Assembly (NCBI RefSeq): GCF_000321225.1
Contig: NW_004450584.1
Coordinates: forward strand, 477,654 to 541,653
Source of the DNA: Odobenus rosmarus divergens
Taxonomy: Eukaryota; Chordata; Mammalia; Carnivora; Odobenidae
Length of the DNA stretch: 64,000 bases
Direction of reading: 5' to 3'
Made by a program: the position numbers and the translations under genes. This document shows positions 1 to 12,900 of the stretch, in pieces. Position 1 is the stretch's first letter, and the number at the start of each line of letters is the position of its first letter. The notes beneath the pieces are model-generated. The model had not been told where the DNA came from. It was given only the letters and a program-made list of their open reading frames with translations, and made no database searches.

Positions 1-85
1 TGTTATGCACAAACAATGAATCATGGAACACTACATCAAAAACTAATGATGTAATGTATGGTGATTAACATAACAATAAAAAATT
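1..85 (+). repeat. L1 3' end fragment
   Basis: ATCATGGAACACTACATCAA and GGTGATTAACATAACAATAA match the end of the longer L1 at 3680-3760. The window cuts this element on its left side. Confidence 0.85.
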
Positions 86-244
86 TAAGAAAAAAGGCGG
101 GAAAATGATACACCCTGCAAATTCTCTTATGGTTAATAAGACAGCTTAAGTGCTTATAATCAAATAATAGAAAATAAAGTATAAAAGAAAATGTTACTAT
201 AAAAAAGAGGAAGATTTTATAATAAAAATCCAATTTATAGCAAA

Positions 245-480
245 GATATGACAATTATAAACACATATGTACCTGACAAGAGAGCCTCAAAACTCATGAA
301 GCAGAAACTGCCAGAATGAAAGGGAGAAACAGACACTTGAACAATAGTGGCTGGAAATTTAAGTAGCCTTCTCTCAATAATGGACAGAATAACTAGAAAA
401 CAATAAGCAAGAATATAGAATTAGCACACACCATCAAGAAACTTGACAAATCTGACATTGGTAAGTGTGCTTACTGTGTT
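245..480 (+). repeat. Diverged L1 ORF2 fragment
   Basis: The stretch ACTCTCAATAATGGACAGA-like to AACTTGACAAATCTGACATT (about 370-460) resembles the L1 ORF2 region between endonuclease and reverse transcriptase. It has many stops and is dead. Confidence 0.55.
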
Positions 481-1196
481 TTCTCAGATTCTAGATTGGT
501 CTATTTGGTATGCACTCAGCACAGTGCCTGTTGTATTAACCATATTTTCTTATATTGTGTAATTTTCATGCTCTGGCATTTATGTCCTCTCTGCCTGGGG
601 AAAGACTATTGCTGCCTAGGCTAGCAAAGCCTTAGAGATAGCAAAGGGCTCTTCTTTCATAAGGAAATTATCCAATGGAGAGCGTACCACCAGCCATCTT
701 TGATTCTCACACACCAAGCCAATATTCCCCCTGCCCTGAATCAACGCAGGGCCAGGTACCAGACAACCAGCCGCTGTGCCCCACAGCCAACCAGAATTTC
801 TCAAACAAGCTAATCTAAGCTGTTCGCCCTGTTCTGCCTTGTCTTTCCAGTGGAAATCAGGGTAAACACTCTGGTTCTCACCCTCCCTGCTTTCTGCCTC
901 CTACCCAAACTGCCGCTTCCCCATGTGGTCCTGCATGGTGTGGCATGCCCATTTTTCTTGAGAAATATCAGTAATACATTCTTCTTTCCATGTTGTCATC
1001 ACTGAGTCACCCTCATAAGGTAAAATCCCAAGGGTACAAACACTGGTACGATAGAATAGTCCACTGCATAGCAGAAGCATACACACTGCCCCTCAGGTGC
1101 ACCTGGAACCTTCTCCAGGGTATACCATGCCCTGGGCTACAAGACAGTAAACAGCATAGAAAATCTATCAGAAGTCAGCCACACAAGGAAATTTTA
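481..1196. other. Intergenic, no gene recognised
   Basis: Short open frames only, with no splice-bounded coding segment, RNA gene or recognisable young transposon. Confidence 0.6.
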
Positions 1197-1197
1197 G

Positions 1198-1392
1198 GGG
1201 CACCTGGGTGGCTCAGTCATTGGGCGTCTGCCTTCTGCTCAGGTCGTGATCCCAGGGTCCTGGGATCGAGTCCCACATCGGGCTCCCTGCTTCTTGGGAG
1301 CCTGCTTCTCCCTCTCCCACTCCCCCTGCTTGTGTTCCCTCTCTCACTGTGTCTCTCTCTGTCAAATAAATAAATAAAATTTTTAAAAAAAA
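1198..1392 (+). repeat. CAN-SINE (tRNA-Lys type)
   Basis: Complete element: GGGGCACCTGGGTGGCTCAG head, GGGATCGAGTCCCACATCGG middle, pyrimidine-rich CTCTCTCT block and AAATAAATAAATAAAATTTT tail. The open frame across it is SINE-derived. Confidence 0.95.
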
Positions 1393-1394
1393 GA

Positions 1395-1860
1395 AATTAT
1401 GAAGATAATTAGAAAGTGCTTTGGGCTGGATGAAGATAAAAACAAAGTATCAGTAGTCATGGGATACAGCTAAAGCAGTGTGTCAAGGGAAATTTATAGC
1501 CGCAAATGTCTGCGTTGGAACAGAAGTACAGCCTGAAATCAACCTTAAGAAACAGAGATAAAGACACGCAAACCAAACCCAAAGTGAGCAAAAATGTGGG
1601 AATCATGACGAGGGTGGAAATCACCTAAATGAAAAACAGAAAAAACTAGAGAATACCAAATGAAACGGAAAGTTGTTCTTTGAAAACGTCAAAATCATTT
1701 TGACAAAATGTTAGTTTTACTGACCAAGAAAAAACAAGGAAATCACCAAAATGAAAAATGAAAGAGGAGAAACGTTACTTCGGAAATGGAGAATCTGAAC
1801 AGACCTGCAACAAGCAACAAATAGTAACAGAAAGTAGAAGAGCCTGGACTTGGAAGGCCT
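1395..1860 (+). repeat. Diverged L1 ORF2 fragment
   Basis: The GATACAGCTAAAGCAGTGTG ... GGGAAATTTATAGCCGCAAATG segment is the L1 reverse-transcriptase region. It may continue the fragment at 245-480, split by later insertions. Confidence 0.7.
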
Positions 1861-2069
1861 CGCTGGAAAGTCCCAGAAAACCACGATGGAGGAAAGAGCA
1901 GTCCTGCGTGAGATGGCTCAGAAACTAGTAGGGCAGGGACCTGCGAGCCACTGGACAGCTGCAGACGCACGTCACCGACCGCGAATGTAACACTCCCGGA
2001 AACTGAATCCAGCAACATGAAGACAACCGACAGGGATCTACCGGCCAGGACTGTGCACTTGAAACAGCT

Positions 2070-2650
2070 GGATTCTATGGCGGTACTAGGGTCATCAGGA
2101 GGGGGGTCGGTTTGCGCAGGGCAGGGTCAGTGCAGGGGTGCAGAGGACTCAGGCGGGCGCACACGCTAAGGGGACATGGGGGACAGGGGCATGAGAAGCA
2201 GGGAGGGTCTGGGGTGCCTGGGGGTACAAAAGGGCGGGGGTCCCAGGGAGGATGTGGGAGATGCGCGGGGTGCCAAGCAGGGACTGGAGGGACGGGAGGA
2301 CCGAGGAGGGGGCCCAGGGATGCGGGGGATGCGGGCGGTTGCGGGGTGAGGGGAAGGGGGTCGTGGAGCCTGGGGAGAGTAGGGGCACGTGCGGGGGCTG
2401 CAGGGGTGATGGGCGGGGCGGTCACGTGCAGCGCAGGTGGGACTGGGCTGGCCTCCACCGGGACCTTCGGACTCCAGGTGCAGTTGGCGCCCCCAGAAGG
2501 ACCCTCGGGTCGTGCGGACTCGGGTCGGGGGGGCGCGGATGCTGTGGCGCGGGCGCGGGCAGCCTCCACTCCGGGAGTGATTCCAGCGCGCTCGGGGTGA
2601 CGGGGTGCGCGCTGCTAGGTGCGCAACTCTATCAGAGTGTGTGAAATCAC
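2070..2650. other. GC-rich island, no gene recognised
   Basis: This stretch is G-rich on the plus strand and CpG-dense, especially 2480-2620, within an AT-rich L1 landscape. Overlapping Pro- or Gly-rich open frames exist in several phases, as expected from composition alone. No convincing start or splice context is seen. Confidence 0.5.
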
Positions 2651-2885
2651 CCAATTGTACGTGTGCCACAGGTGAAGTACAATAAGACCTCAGTGAAGGT
2701 ACTTAAGATCCAGGCTGTGCTCTCTGAGACTCCACCCAGCTTCCCCGAGGCCTCGCGAAGCGGGACATCACTTATGTCACTGACCTGCTGTCGGATTAGG
2801 TGCAGTAAGGTGTCTCCATGTGAGGGAACAGGAGAAGACAGACGCTTTGTCTGTTAAAACCGTCTTATGTGCCGAGTTTCAAAAG

Positions 2886-3848
2886 TTCTTTACCAAGTCA
2901 AAAAATGGGCAGAAGACAAGAACAAGACACTTCTCCAAAGAAGACATACAAATGGCCAACAGACACATGTAAAAATGTTCATCATCATTAGCCACCAGGG
3001 AAATTCAAATCAAAACCACATTGAGATACCACCTTACACCAGTTAGAATGGGAAAAATGGACAGGGCAAGAAACAACAAATGTTGGAGAGATTGTGGAGA
3101 AAGGGGAACCCTCTTACACTGTTGGTGGGAACGCAAGTTGGTACAGCCCGTTTGGAAAACATGTAGAGTTTCCTCAAAAAATTAAAAATAGAGCTACCCT
3201 ATGACCTAGCAATTGCACTCCTGGGTATTTACCCCAAAGACACAGATGTAGTGAAAAGAAGGGCCATATGCACCCCAATGTTCATAGCAGCAATGTCTGC
3301 AGTAGCCAACCTGTGGAAAGAGCTGAGATGCCCTTCAACAGACGAATGGATAAAGAAGATGTGGTCCATATATACAATGGAATATTACTCAGCCATCAGA
3401 AAGGATGAATACCCAACTTTTACATCAGCATGGGACTGGAGGAGATTATGCTAAGTGAAATAAGTCAAGCAGCAAAAGTCAATTATCATGTGGTTTCACT
3501 TATTTGTGGAACATAAGGAATAGCATGGAGGACACTAGGAATCGGAGGGAGAGATGAACCATGAGAGACTGTGGACTCTGAGAAACAAACAGGGTTTTAG
3601 AGGGGAGGGGGGTGGGGGGATTGGTTAGCCCAGTGTTGGGTATTAAGGAGGGCACGTACTGCATGGAGCCCTGGGTGTTATATGCCAACAATACATCATG
3701 GAACACTACATCCAAAACTAATGATGATTAACTATGGTGACTAACATAACATAAATAAAATAAAATAAATAAAATAAAATAAAATAAAATAAATAAAAAA
3801 TAAAATAAAATAATAAAATAAAATAAAATAAAAAAGTAAAATAAAATA
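2886..3848 (+). repeat. 5'-truncated carnivore L1 with (AAAAT)n tail
   Basis: It carries the L1 ORF2 C-terminal phrase WIKKMWSIYTMEYYSAIRKD (near 3340-3400), a 3' UTR (GGAGGGGGGTGGGGGGATTGG, CTACATCCAAAACTAATGAT) and an AAAAT-type tail at 3749-3846. Stops break the upstream ORF2 part. Confidence 0.95.
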
Positions 3849-5549
3849 CTATTTTGTGGATGCTCTACTGACCAGGAGAGGTGCAGGAGGGGAAGGGTTG
3901 CAGAGACTGAGCGCCAGCCCCAGCACGTTTGGCTTTACTGTCGGATTTTCTTTTCACCGGATTTACTAATGCCTTAAGATTAACCCCGTTCCTGAATATT
4001 GTCTTCACTGCACAACCCAGACGGCCTGCTTCTCCTTTCTACCTGCTTTTTCTCCCGTTTCCCCATTGGATGGCTGAGCCAACAGGAAGCAAGGCTTCTG
4101 GGCACTTCAGGACATGGTGGGCTGTGTGTAGGGTTATTTGTGGAAGCTCTAGAGGGCTGGCCACTTCCCACACATCCTGGCTCTGCACTTGTCATCCTTG
4201 CCATATCCGCCCCCGGAGCACTTATCCACCACGAGGGGCTCGTCAGTGGGTCGTGGAGGGGCTCACACCTGCTAGTGGGGACATCTGTGACAGGTCATCA
4301 CCCACCCCTCACATGGGTATCAGCTCCACAGGCAGGAGCTTGCATGCTGCTGGAGAGGTCTGTCCACCATCTGCAACAGCGGATGGCACCCTTGGTCCTT
4401 GGAGGCAAGCAGTCAGGCCACGTGGAAAGAGCAAGCATGTGAATTTTGGGTGCACCTTGTGAATGGGCATCACTGAGGTTTATTCTCGTTCTCCCTGCTG
4501 CAGGGTAGCAGGATGTGACAGCTGCAAGTAGCCCACTTGGGCAGGAGGATTAATTTGAGCTGGAGGCAGGTGAGAAGCAGGTGCCCTTCCTCTACCTCCC
4601 TAAGAGCAGGACGTAAATTTAGGTGTCCCTGTCTCCGTCCTCCATGCCAGGAAGGACTGCCGGTCACAGGAGAGAACTCTAGACCCTATCAGCTTGGACA
4701 TGGCACCAGGGGACCCCACAGGATCCTACTAACTGGCCTTCGTCTACCACTGTTTACCTCCATGGGGCTGATGCCTTGAAGCCTAACACATCCCGACATG
4801 TATCCACACCATCGTGTGCTGGTTGAACATGTGTAAGCTGTGGTTCCAGGCTCCTGCTCTGAGGTCCTCATTTTCCTCAGGTCATCTCCCCCGGTACATG
4901 AGGTCTGGGTGTTGAGAACTTGTTTTTCTATTGTTGATCTCTTATCACGGGGCTCTGAGCTAAGCCCTCAGAAGGGGGCAGGCAACTTTTCAGAAGGTCC
5001 ATCCTGGTGTCCTGCATGTGGCCGTGTGCCTGTCTGCGCTCCTACCCACGAGGGTGTCCCTCCAGCTGGGTTTCCGATGGCCATCGTGCAAGTCCCAAAC
5101 CCTCACGGTCCAATCTTGCTCCTGGGGAAAACAGCCAGTATCACCCAGATTCAGGGAGCGAGGCAGAGGAAGTTGCTTGGAGAGAGGTGGGAAACTGCCA
5201 GAACCCAGGTCCACAGGGGTAAATACTCGCCCGTGTATGTAATTTGAAGGAACTGTTGAAGACGGAACGGGGTGGTGTGTTTCTCTGTATATATAAAACA
5301 GGAAAAAGCCCCAGAATGGGAGAATGATTGTGTAACCAAGTACACGGGAAAGTACTTAGGTACTGAACACAATGGCACCTGCAGAGTATTTTCAGGCTCT
5401 CTGAAAAAACAAGAAAACAACTCCTGAGGCTGGTGTGTGAAATGAACACACAGGAGAGTGCCCCTGAACCTGACCTTGGGGTCCTGCCTCTGTGTCACAC
5501 ACCACCCGCCCCCGGCATTTCCTCCCCTCCCCCTAATTGCAAACAGTGG
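3849..5549. other. Intergenic between L1 and the TRIM11 3' end, no gene recognised
   Basis: Moderate GC. Only short, overlapping open frames occur on both strands. I see no obscurin-like exon, although OBSCN is the expected neighbour on this side from human synteny. Confidence 0.55.
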
Positions 5550-6360
5550 ATTACAGACAACGGTTAGTTTATTTACTGTGAGAACAGTCCTTACAATAAA
5601 TACAATCTAGTGGTACGAAGAAGCTGGGGCAGACCTTTAGGGAGGGTGACGCAAAGTCTGAACAAAGCAAAGACAAATCTCAGACTCTGGTAGCGAGAAG
5701 GTGTGTGTGGGGGGGTGCTCTCTGAGGCCTCACCTGCCCCCAGGCAGGGCAGTAAGGACTGGGGACCAGGTAAGCTGAGTTCTGCGGTCAGGAGGCCCCC
5801 AGGCCAGCGAGGAGAGAACTGTGAGGGTGACTCCAGTTGGGGGTTCTCTGAGCAGCTCGGAGGGAAACCGGGGGGCTTCTGTGCCTGCTCACCCCGGGGC
5901 ACCAGGGACCTGCTCTATCTGAACCTCTGCAACAGGAGCCAGAAGCCCCCAGTGGTGTGTGTTCAGGGGAGGGGGGTGCTCAGGTGTCCTCCCAGCTTCC
6001 TCTGGCCTATCACCCAGTACCTGGGTACTGCAGGGCAAGCCCATCCCGCCCCCCATTCTCCAGAACGACCTGCACACAGGCGCGCGGGCTTGGAGCTGCC
6101 TCCTGGCCGCAGCTTTCCGGAGGTGCAGCTCCAGGGCCGCGGGGGCTGGGGGGGCGCGCGAGGCTCAGGGCCCCGCGCTGGTGAACGCGGGTGTCTCAGC
6201 GCCCTCCGCCCGGACGACAGGACCAAGCCGGCCCCGCACATGCGGGCACACACTTGCAGGAGTGAGTGCGCACCCGCACATCCGCCGGGCACCGAGAGCG
6301 CTTCCCCAGCTCAGAGGACCGCAGGAGCTGCCCAGGTTCCCGAGCAGCTGGGAGGCCCCC
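5550..6360 (-). other. TRIM11: Probable TRIM11 3' untranslated region and poly(A) signal
   Basis: Reading on the minus strand past the stop codon, the first good AATAAA lies at 5568-5573 (TTTATT on the plus strand), giving a 3' UTR of roughly 0.8 kb. The sequence is GC-rich and contains no transposon that I recognise. The cleavage site is inferred, not seen. Confidence 0.5.
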
Positions 6361-6908
6361 TCACTGGGGAGCCAGCGAGTCCCCAGGCCCGCCTTTCAGC
6401 CTGCAGATGGTCATGGGGGTCGGGCTGCTGGACAGAGGCGAGAACAGGGCCCGCAGGGTCCCCGAGAAGGGGGTCTCGGGGAAGGCGTACAAGAGCGAGC
6501 CGTCAGTGGCGCTGTAGAAGGACAGATGTCCGGCCTCATAGTCCAGGAAGATGCCCACGCGCCGCGGTGGGTCCCGGAGCGGGGCGAAGGCCCGCTCGGA
6601 GGAGTTGTAGTAGCTGCCCAGGAACACCAGGATCCAGAACCCGTTGCCCGCGAACAGCTCACCCTTCTCCTTGCGGTTGGCGTTCTCCCTGCACACGCCC
6701 AGCGCCCAGCTGGCCCGCTCTCCCACCTCCACCTCCCAGTAATGGCGGCCCGAGGTGAGGGGCTCCCGGCCCAGCACGCAGGGCCCGGGGTCGAACCGCT
6801 CGGGGCTGTCGGGCAGGGCCTGCCGCAGGTCCCCCCGCCGCACACTCTTCCTGTCTTCCGACAGGACCAGCTCGGGGTTGGCGGTGTCGGGGTCCAGGGT
6901 CACGTCCC
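6361..6908 (-). CDS. TRIM11: TRIM11 coding exon 6 (PRY-SPRY/B30.2) with stop
   Basis: This exon has 548 nt and starts after TCTGCAG. It encodes the PRY motif ([13 protein letters not shown]) and the SPRY core ([33 protein letters not shown]). It ends SLAPQ-stop with TGA at 6361-6363. The B30.2 domain is the substrate-recognition module. Confidence 0.95.
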
Positions 6909-9900
6909 CTGCAGACGGAGCAGAGGTCGCCCCGTGAGCCAGCAGGCCGGCCCGTGCACCCCTGCCTGCGCGCTGAGCATGCCCCATGATGCTCCGTCTG
7001 AAAAAATCACCTAACGGCTTGCCCCCGCAACTGGGAACGTTCTAGAAAGCGGTCCGTGCTCCCTTGCGATGCGCCCTCCTTTAGAGGACAGAAGAAACCC
7101 CAGGGGCTTCCTACATCCATCTTCCCACACCCTTCAGTTCCTGGAGCCTGCGGCACTCCCCAGGCCCGGGGGGCACGCAGGCGCTCCGCCACCTCTTGGA
7201 CCCCGGGGGGAGGGCGGTCGGGTCTCACCTCCGCTATCCCTGCACGCGTCAGCCCACAGCCCCTCCCCCCATGGGGGTTTCTGTGAACCGGGAGCCTAGG
7301 TTCGCTCCTACTGCAGACCCACCCGGGCCCCGCGAGCGCGCAGGCGCTCGGGACTACACGGCACCCACCTCGGAATCTGCGCAGGGCCTCCACCAGCCCC
7401 GGAACCCTGCACACCGTCCTCATCTCCATGGGTACCACCTCAGGCGGCTGCAGCTTCACATCCTGGACCCTGCAGGGGTGGTGCAGGCGTCACCCCCAGG
7501 GCAGCCCCACCCTGCGCCCCGCCCACCTTCCCCGGGGAGAGGCCGCGGCTCCTACCTGCGCAGGGTGTCCCTGATGTCCTGTGGGAGAGACACACGCGGC
7601 ATCAGCGCCTGTCCCCGGATCCTCTGATCCTCCCCACATCCCGGCCACCAGTGCCCCCAAACCCTTGTGCTGCCCGCTCTGCAGACACACACACGTGATG
7701 AGAACCCACGCAGGGGCTGTCCTGCCATATGCAGCTGAGACACGGGGACCCTCCAAAGACTCTGGGCACGGCCAGCCCTGCAGACCTGCCCTCACTCCCT
7801 CAGCACACTCAGAGGATACAGCGCCTTGGCTACCGGCTCACCCACCCAGAGTCCCCAGCACCCCTGGGTGGTGGGACAGGCGGGAGGGGTCCTGGACCCC
7901 CAGCGGGGAGCCATGCCTGTGTTGGCCCAGCGCTTCCCGCCTCCCAGGGCTCACTGGTGCCTGGTCCCACGCACCTGCCCGCCTGCCCTCTCGGAGCCGT
8001 CGACTCACACCCACCTTCCAGGTGAGGCCTCTCCACTTGGATGTTCTGCTCTCCCATAATGACACATACAAGCATTTCACTCAGCATCACAAACTGACCG
8101 TGTCCCTCGCATCAAAATGTTGGAGGCCCAACCCCCCAGAACTCAGAATGAGGCTGTATTTGGAGATGGGGTCTTTACAGAGGTGGTTAGGGTATAAGGT
8201 CACTAGGGTAGTCCTGGATCCCGCATGACTGGAGTCCTTACCAGAAGAGGGGATTAAGGAACAGACAGGCCGCCGACCACGTGAGGACACGGGCAGGAGA
8301 GAGGCCTCGGAGGAACCAGCCCCACTCACGCCCAGATCTGCGACTTCTTGTCCCCAGGACAGGGACACAATAAATGTGTATTGTTTAAACCTCCCAGCCT
8401 GTGGTATTTGTTAGCAGCCCGAGCTGACTGGGACATTCAATTACTTAGAACACTGGCTATTGATGGGAAGTCTTTGGTCTTTTTAGAACCCCTGAGAACA
8501 GCAGGTACCTGGCTGGTCCACACCGTCAATCACAGGCGGCCCATCTGCGGTGATTCTAACCATGCACCAGCCATCAGGCCAGACCCCAGGGTGCAGAGGT
8601 AAAGAAGACATGGTGCCTATAGAGGGTTTCCCTCGAGGTGGGAGATCTCCACACACAAGTGATGGTCTGTGTGTGGGTTGGTTGGCGGGAGGGTACAACA
8701 AGACACATGAGGCCTCAAAGGAAAAGGGAGAATGCAGGTTTCTGAAGATACAGTGAGGGGGATAGTGCAGGACTGGAAGAGACATGTGCAAAGGGCCTGG
8801 GGCACAAGGAGCTTGGTGTGGGCAGCAGGCAAAGCAGAAACAGCCTGTCCTTGGTAGTTTCGCGGGGTGGGTGGCCCACCCTGGGGAGCTGGGAAGTGAA
8901 GGGGATAGTCCTGGTTGTCACAGGCCAACCCACTCAGGAACAGTGTGTGTGGACACACCACACAAGACCCTCCCTGCCCCGAGGGTCCTGCAGGGGTCCT
9001 GACCTTAAGGAAAGGGGTTGGCCTCCATGTACACCACCTGGCCCCTTGGGACACACATGTTCCTTTAGGAAAAGGCTCTGCACCTACACAGGATGGCTGT
9101 AGGGCGAGCCTGGAAGGGAAGCTGGGACCCAGGGTGTGGCCTCCTGAAGTCACCCAAACCCTCACTTCCTCTGTCTGTGAGGGCACACCCCCTGCCCACC
9201 CCAGGTGCCAGAACCTGACCTGGCCACTCCCTGTGGTGGGCCTCCGCCAAACACTGAGGTCCGATTGTATGGGCACACCTGACCTCCCTTATTCACACCA
9301 GTAAATGGGGCGGGGGCTGCCCGGGGCTGCTGTTCTGCCTCTCCACGCAGCAGACCCCACCTCTACCCCCAGCACAGGCAAGGGGAAGCCCTGAGGCTGG
9401 GGGGGTGGTGAGGAGAGGGGTGAGGGGGACTCTTCCCTGCAGCTAGCCACCCAAGCAAAGACCCCAGGTCAGGAGCGGTGAGCAGGTAGGGGTGAGGGCA
9501 GTGGGAAGCAGGTAGGGGGCAGTGGCGAGCAGATGGGAGCAGGGAGGGGCAGCGGGGGCACAGGTGGTCACTTTTAGTATGAAATCCAAGAGTGCAGATG
9601 TCCCACACACTGGGACATCTCAGCTGAGACCCCAAATCACGTTTCATACAGACCTGAGGTTCTCATCTCACTTCTGGGGCCCACCCCTCCTCTTTCCAGA
9701 ACCTCCACTTCCTCTGGCTTCTCCAGCACCATTCACTTCCCCTGACCTCCTTGGCTGGCCACCCAGACCCCACCTCAGTGACCACAGCCTACTTCTGCCG
9801 ACTTCCCTCACTCCCCGCCAGACACTCGCCTGGGGTTCTTCCTGTTTCCCAGGCCGGAAACCGCCCGAGGTCTCAGCAGCGGTGGAAGGACCAAGGTCAA

Positions 9901-12900
9901 ACCCCAGGAGGGCCGTCAAGAGCCTCTGCCTGGTCCCTGAAGGTCCGCTCAGCCCTGGGACTCAGGAGGGCCACCCCTGGTGGGAAGTGCCCTGGGCTGC
10001 GAACATAGCGTCCTCACGCCTTCCTGGGGCAGGGGTCAGGAGCCAGACAGAGCCTCCGGGCGACACGGGGCTAATGCAGGGCTCCGACGGGACACCTGCC
10101 AGCCTTTCTTCTCCATACAGTGGACCCGAACCTTTGGAGCCAGTCTGGTGACCCATGGACCCTGGATGCCACCCACCACGCAGGCCCGCCCGAGCGCGAA
10201 CGGGCTCCAGGAGCGGCCCGCGAACTGCTGGCGGGCTTCGGGATCTGTGTCCACAACCACAGCTGCAGTCACACGAGGGGTACCTGCCCTGGCGAGCCCG
10301 CCCCCGCCTTTCCCGGGAACGCGCGTGCAGGCGCGCGGTGCGGCTCACCTGCAGCAACCCCAGCGCCGGCAGCTGGCAGCGCCCCTCCAGCTCAGCGATG
10401 AGCTGGGCCAGCTGGGCGCTCTGCTGCCCCAGGCGGGCCGCGCTGTCCCGCAGCGGGGGCAGCACCTCCAGCTCTTCGTCCTCCAGCCTCCGCAGCAGAC
10501 GCCGCTCATCCTCCGCAAGCAGCCGGCGCAGCCGCTCGAACTCCGCCAGCACGTTCTGCCGCTGGCTCTCCACCATCTTCTGCGGGCGGGCGGACAGCAC
10601 AGCTGAGGGCCTGCCCCACCTGCTCCCCGCGCCCCGGCCCACGGCCCGCCCCAACCTCAGCCCCGACGCGGGGTTTACGCAGGGTCCGGGACAGGGCTCC
10701 CTCCTCTTGAGCAGCGCGACGCTGAGGGCCGCAGTGTCCCTCCGCGGGGGCTCAGGTGCCGGCCACTCCCCACCCGCGACCTCCTGCTCGGGGCCACCTG
10801 CCTGCCACAAGGCACAGGTCTCCTCAGCCTGCGCCTGGAACAGGAGTGCATCCTCCATTTGCTTCCGCAGATGCTCCAGGGACTTCTCCAGCTTCCCCTG
10901 CGGGAAAGCGAGACCACAGTGACCTTTGCTGCGTGGGCCCAGTCCCTGCTCGCGTCAACGGTCAACGCCCACAGAGCCTGAAGTCGGCTGGCGGGAACCA
11001 CAGTCATGCGCATGTCCCGCGGACAACCTCAAATTAGCCAGCCAGGGCACAGCCCGGACACCCAGGCCCCTTGCCAGAATTCCGTCTCCTGACCTCCCCC
11101 TAATCCCGGCCCCCTTCCTTCTCCATGCCTGCTCTGGGCTCTCTGTAGGCCCCTAGCCAGTGCAGCCCTGACTATACGCTCTGTCCGTCTTCTAGCTGGA
11201 CCCACGCCTGGGAGGTGGTGCTTTCGGGACCCAGCACCCCAGGGTATATGAATATCAGGTGCAGCTCGCCCGGGGGGCAGGTAAACAGTTTGCTGGGCAT
11301 CCCCAGGATGAAGACCAGCTAGGCACTAGCACCATGAAGGGGGTCGGAATGTGCCACCCCCGAGTAGGCCACTTTTGACACAGGGACGATTTGGAGCAGT
11401 CATAGGAAGGGCCCTCTGCCCTCCTCCTTTCTGCCTCCGTCTGTACCAGGAAGAGGAGAGCACTCAGCACAGGTGACTCTTCTACTCAGATCTTCCATCA
11501 GTTCCCCCCACCCCCCGTCCTTAGGTCTTCCTGGTGCTAGAAGCCCAAATCCCTTTCCTTTCTCTAGCCCCTGCTCCCCAGTTTATTATTCGATGTTAAA
11601 ATGGAACATAAACTCAGTCTAACTGGGTCTTTCACTTCTTCTCTGTGAAGCCCCTTGTATCTATGAGATTGAAAAGACTAACATAAAACTGTACATCTTT
11701 TCACTTGTTACTCTGCCTTTAATTTGCCAGCCTCGTGCAGCAAACCTAACAGGTTAGAGAAAAAGGTTGTGTCCCCCTACAATAGGAAGGGTAAGTGCTG
11801 CCCCAAGGGTCTGTATCGGGCCAGCTGGGAGGTGCCTCTGGAGAGCTGCTGGTCACTCTCTGCCCTCATGATAACTTTCCGCTCAGTGACAGGAGTGCGC
11901 ACTTGCTGGGCTAACACAGAGGGTGGGGTATCCCGCACGTGTGTTGTGCCCTGGAGTCGGAAGCAAGACTATGAGATCTGTCACAACGAGTCCATTGATG
12001 CAGATCGGGTACCAGTTTGTTCTGTGTCCCAGAGCTTGTTCTGTAACAGCGACAAAGTGGCCAAGCATTGACTCAATTGCCAAACCATGTCCCTGGTGCA
12101 CCCCAGCACACACACGCTCCTGGCCAGGAAGCAAATGCAAACCACATTCACAAAGCTAGAAGGGTGCCACCCAGGCACTCCATACCTCGGTTCCAGGAGT
12201 CCCGAGGTCCGGTGAGCAATGCAGAGGATAGGGACCAGGGCAGTGTTTGCCCTGAGGCTCTCGGCAGTGGGGTGAGGGTGGGTTTGGATTTTAAAGAAAT
12301 GCATTTCCTGAACAGATGGAGGCATCTCAGCCTAGAGTCAAAGCGGGGCTGATCCCTGGCATGTCGGATGGCAGAAGTGGCCCCAAGTATCCCACTCACC
12401 AAGCCTGGTGGCTGCAGCAACCCTGGCACCTGACCCCCAGGGCAATGGCTCCGTCCTCCACCCATCCTGGCCTGGCTGACTTCCCACAGCCCAGCCTTGT
12501 CCACAACCCTCTGAGGGCTAAGGCCTGGTCTGTCTACCTCCCTACGGGACCAGCTACCTCTAAGGTTCTCCTCCTGCTTTCTTCTGCTCTGAGCTCCATC
12601 CCTGCCAATGGTCAGTCACACCTGCCCGGTCCCTCCAGACTCCCACCATGTGAAGTCCTAGCGGGGCCTGTGCCTCCCTGAGAGCGCGCCTCTTCCTGAT
12701 CTCCGGGCTGGTGGCCCAGCCCCAGGAGGGTGCGGGTTTGGGACTGGCTGCACGCACACCCTGTGTACGCCCCCCCCCGCCCCCCTCCCCGGCCCGGGCC
12801 TCCGGCCAGGCCCCGCCCCGCACCTTGAGGTCGTCTGCCGCGTCCTGCAGCGGGCGCACGCGGTGCGTCCAGTGCTCCCCTGAGCGCTCGCAGGCCGCGC

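Noticed and set aside
2075..2669. Several 130-167 codon Pro-, Gly- or Arg-rich open frames on both strands
   Set aside because: All overlap in one GC-rich block, have extreme composition, and lack splice or start context. They reflect few stop codons in GC-rich DNA.
5703..7014. Two 351-codon plus-strand frames
   Set aside because: They are antisense shadows of TRIM11 exon 6 and its UTR; the minus strand encodes a complete PRY-SPRY.
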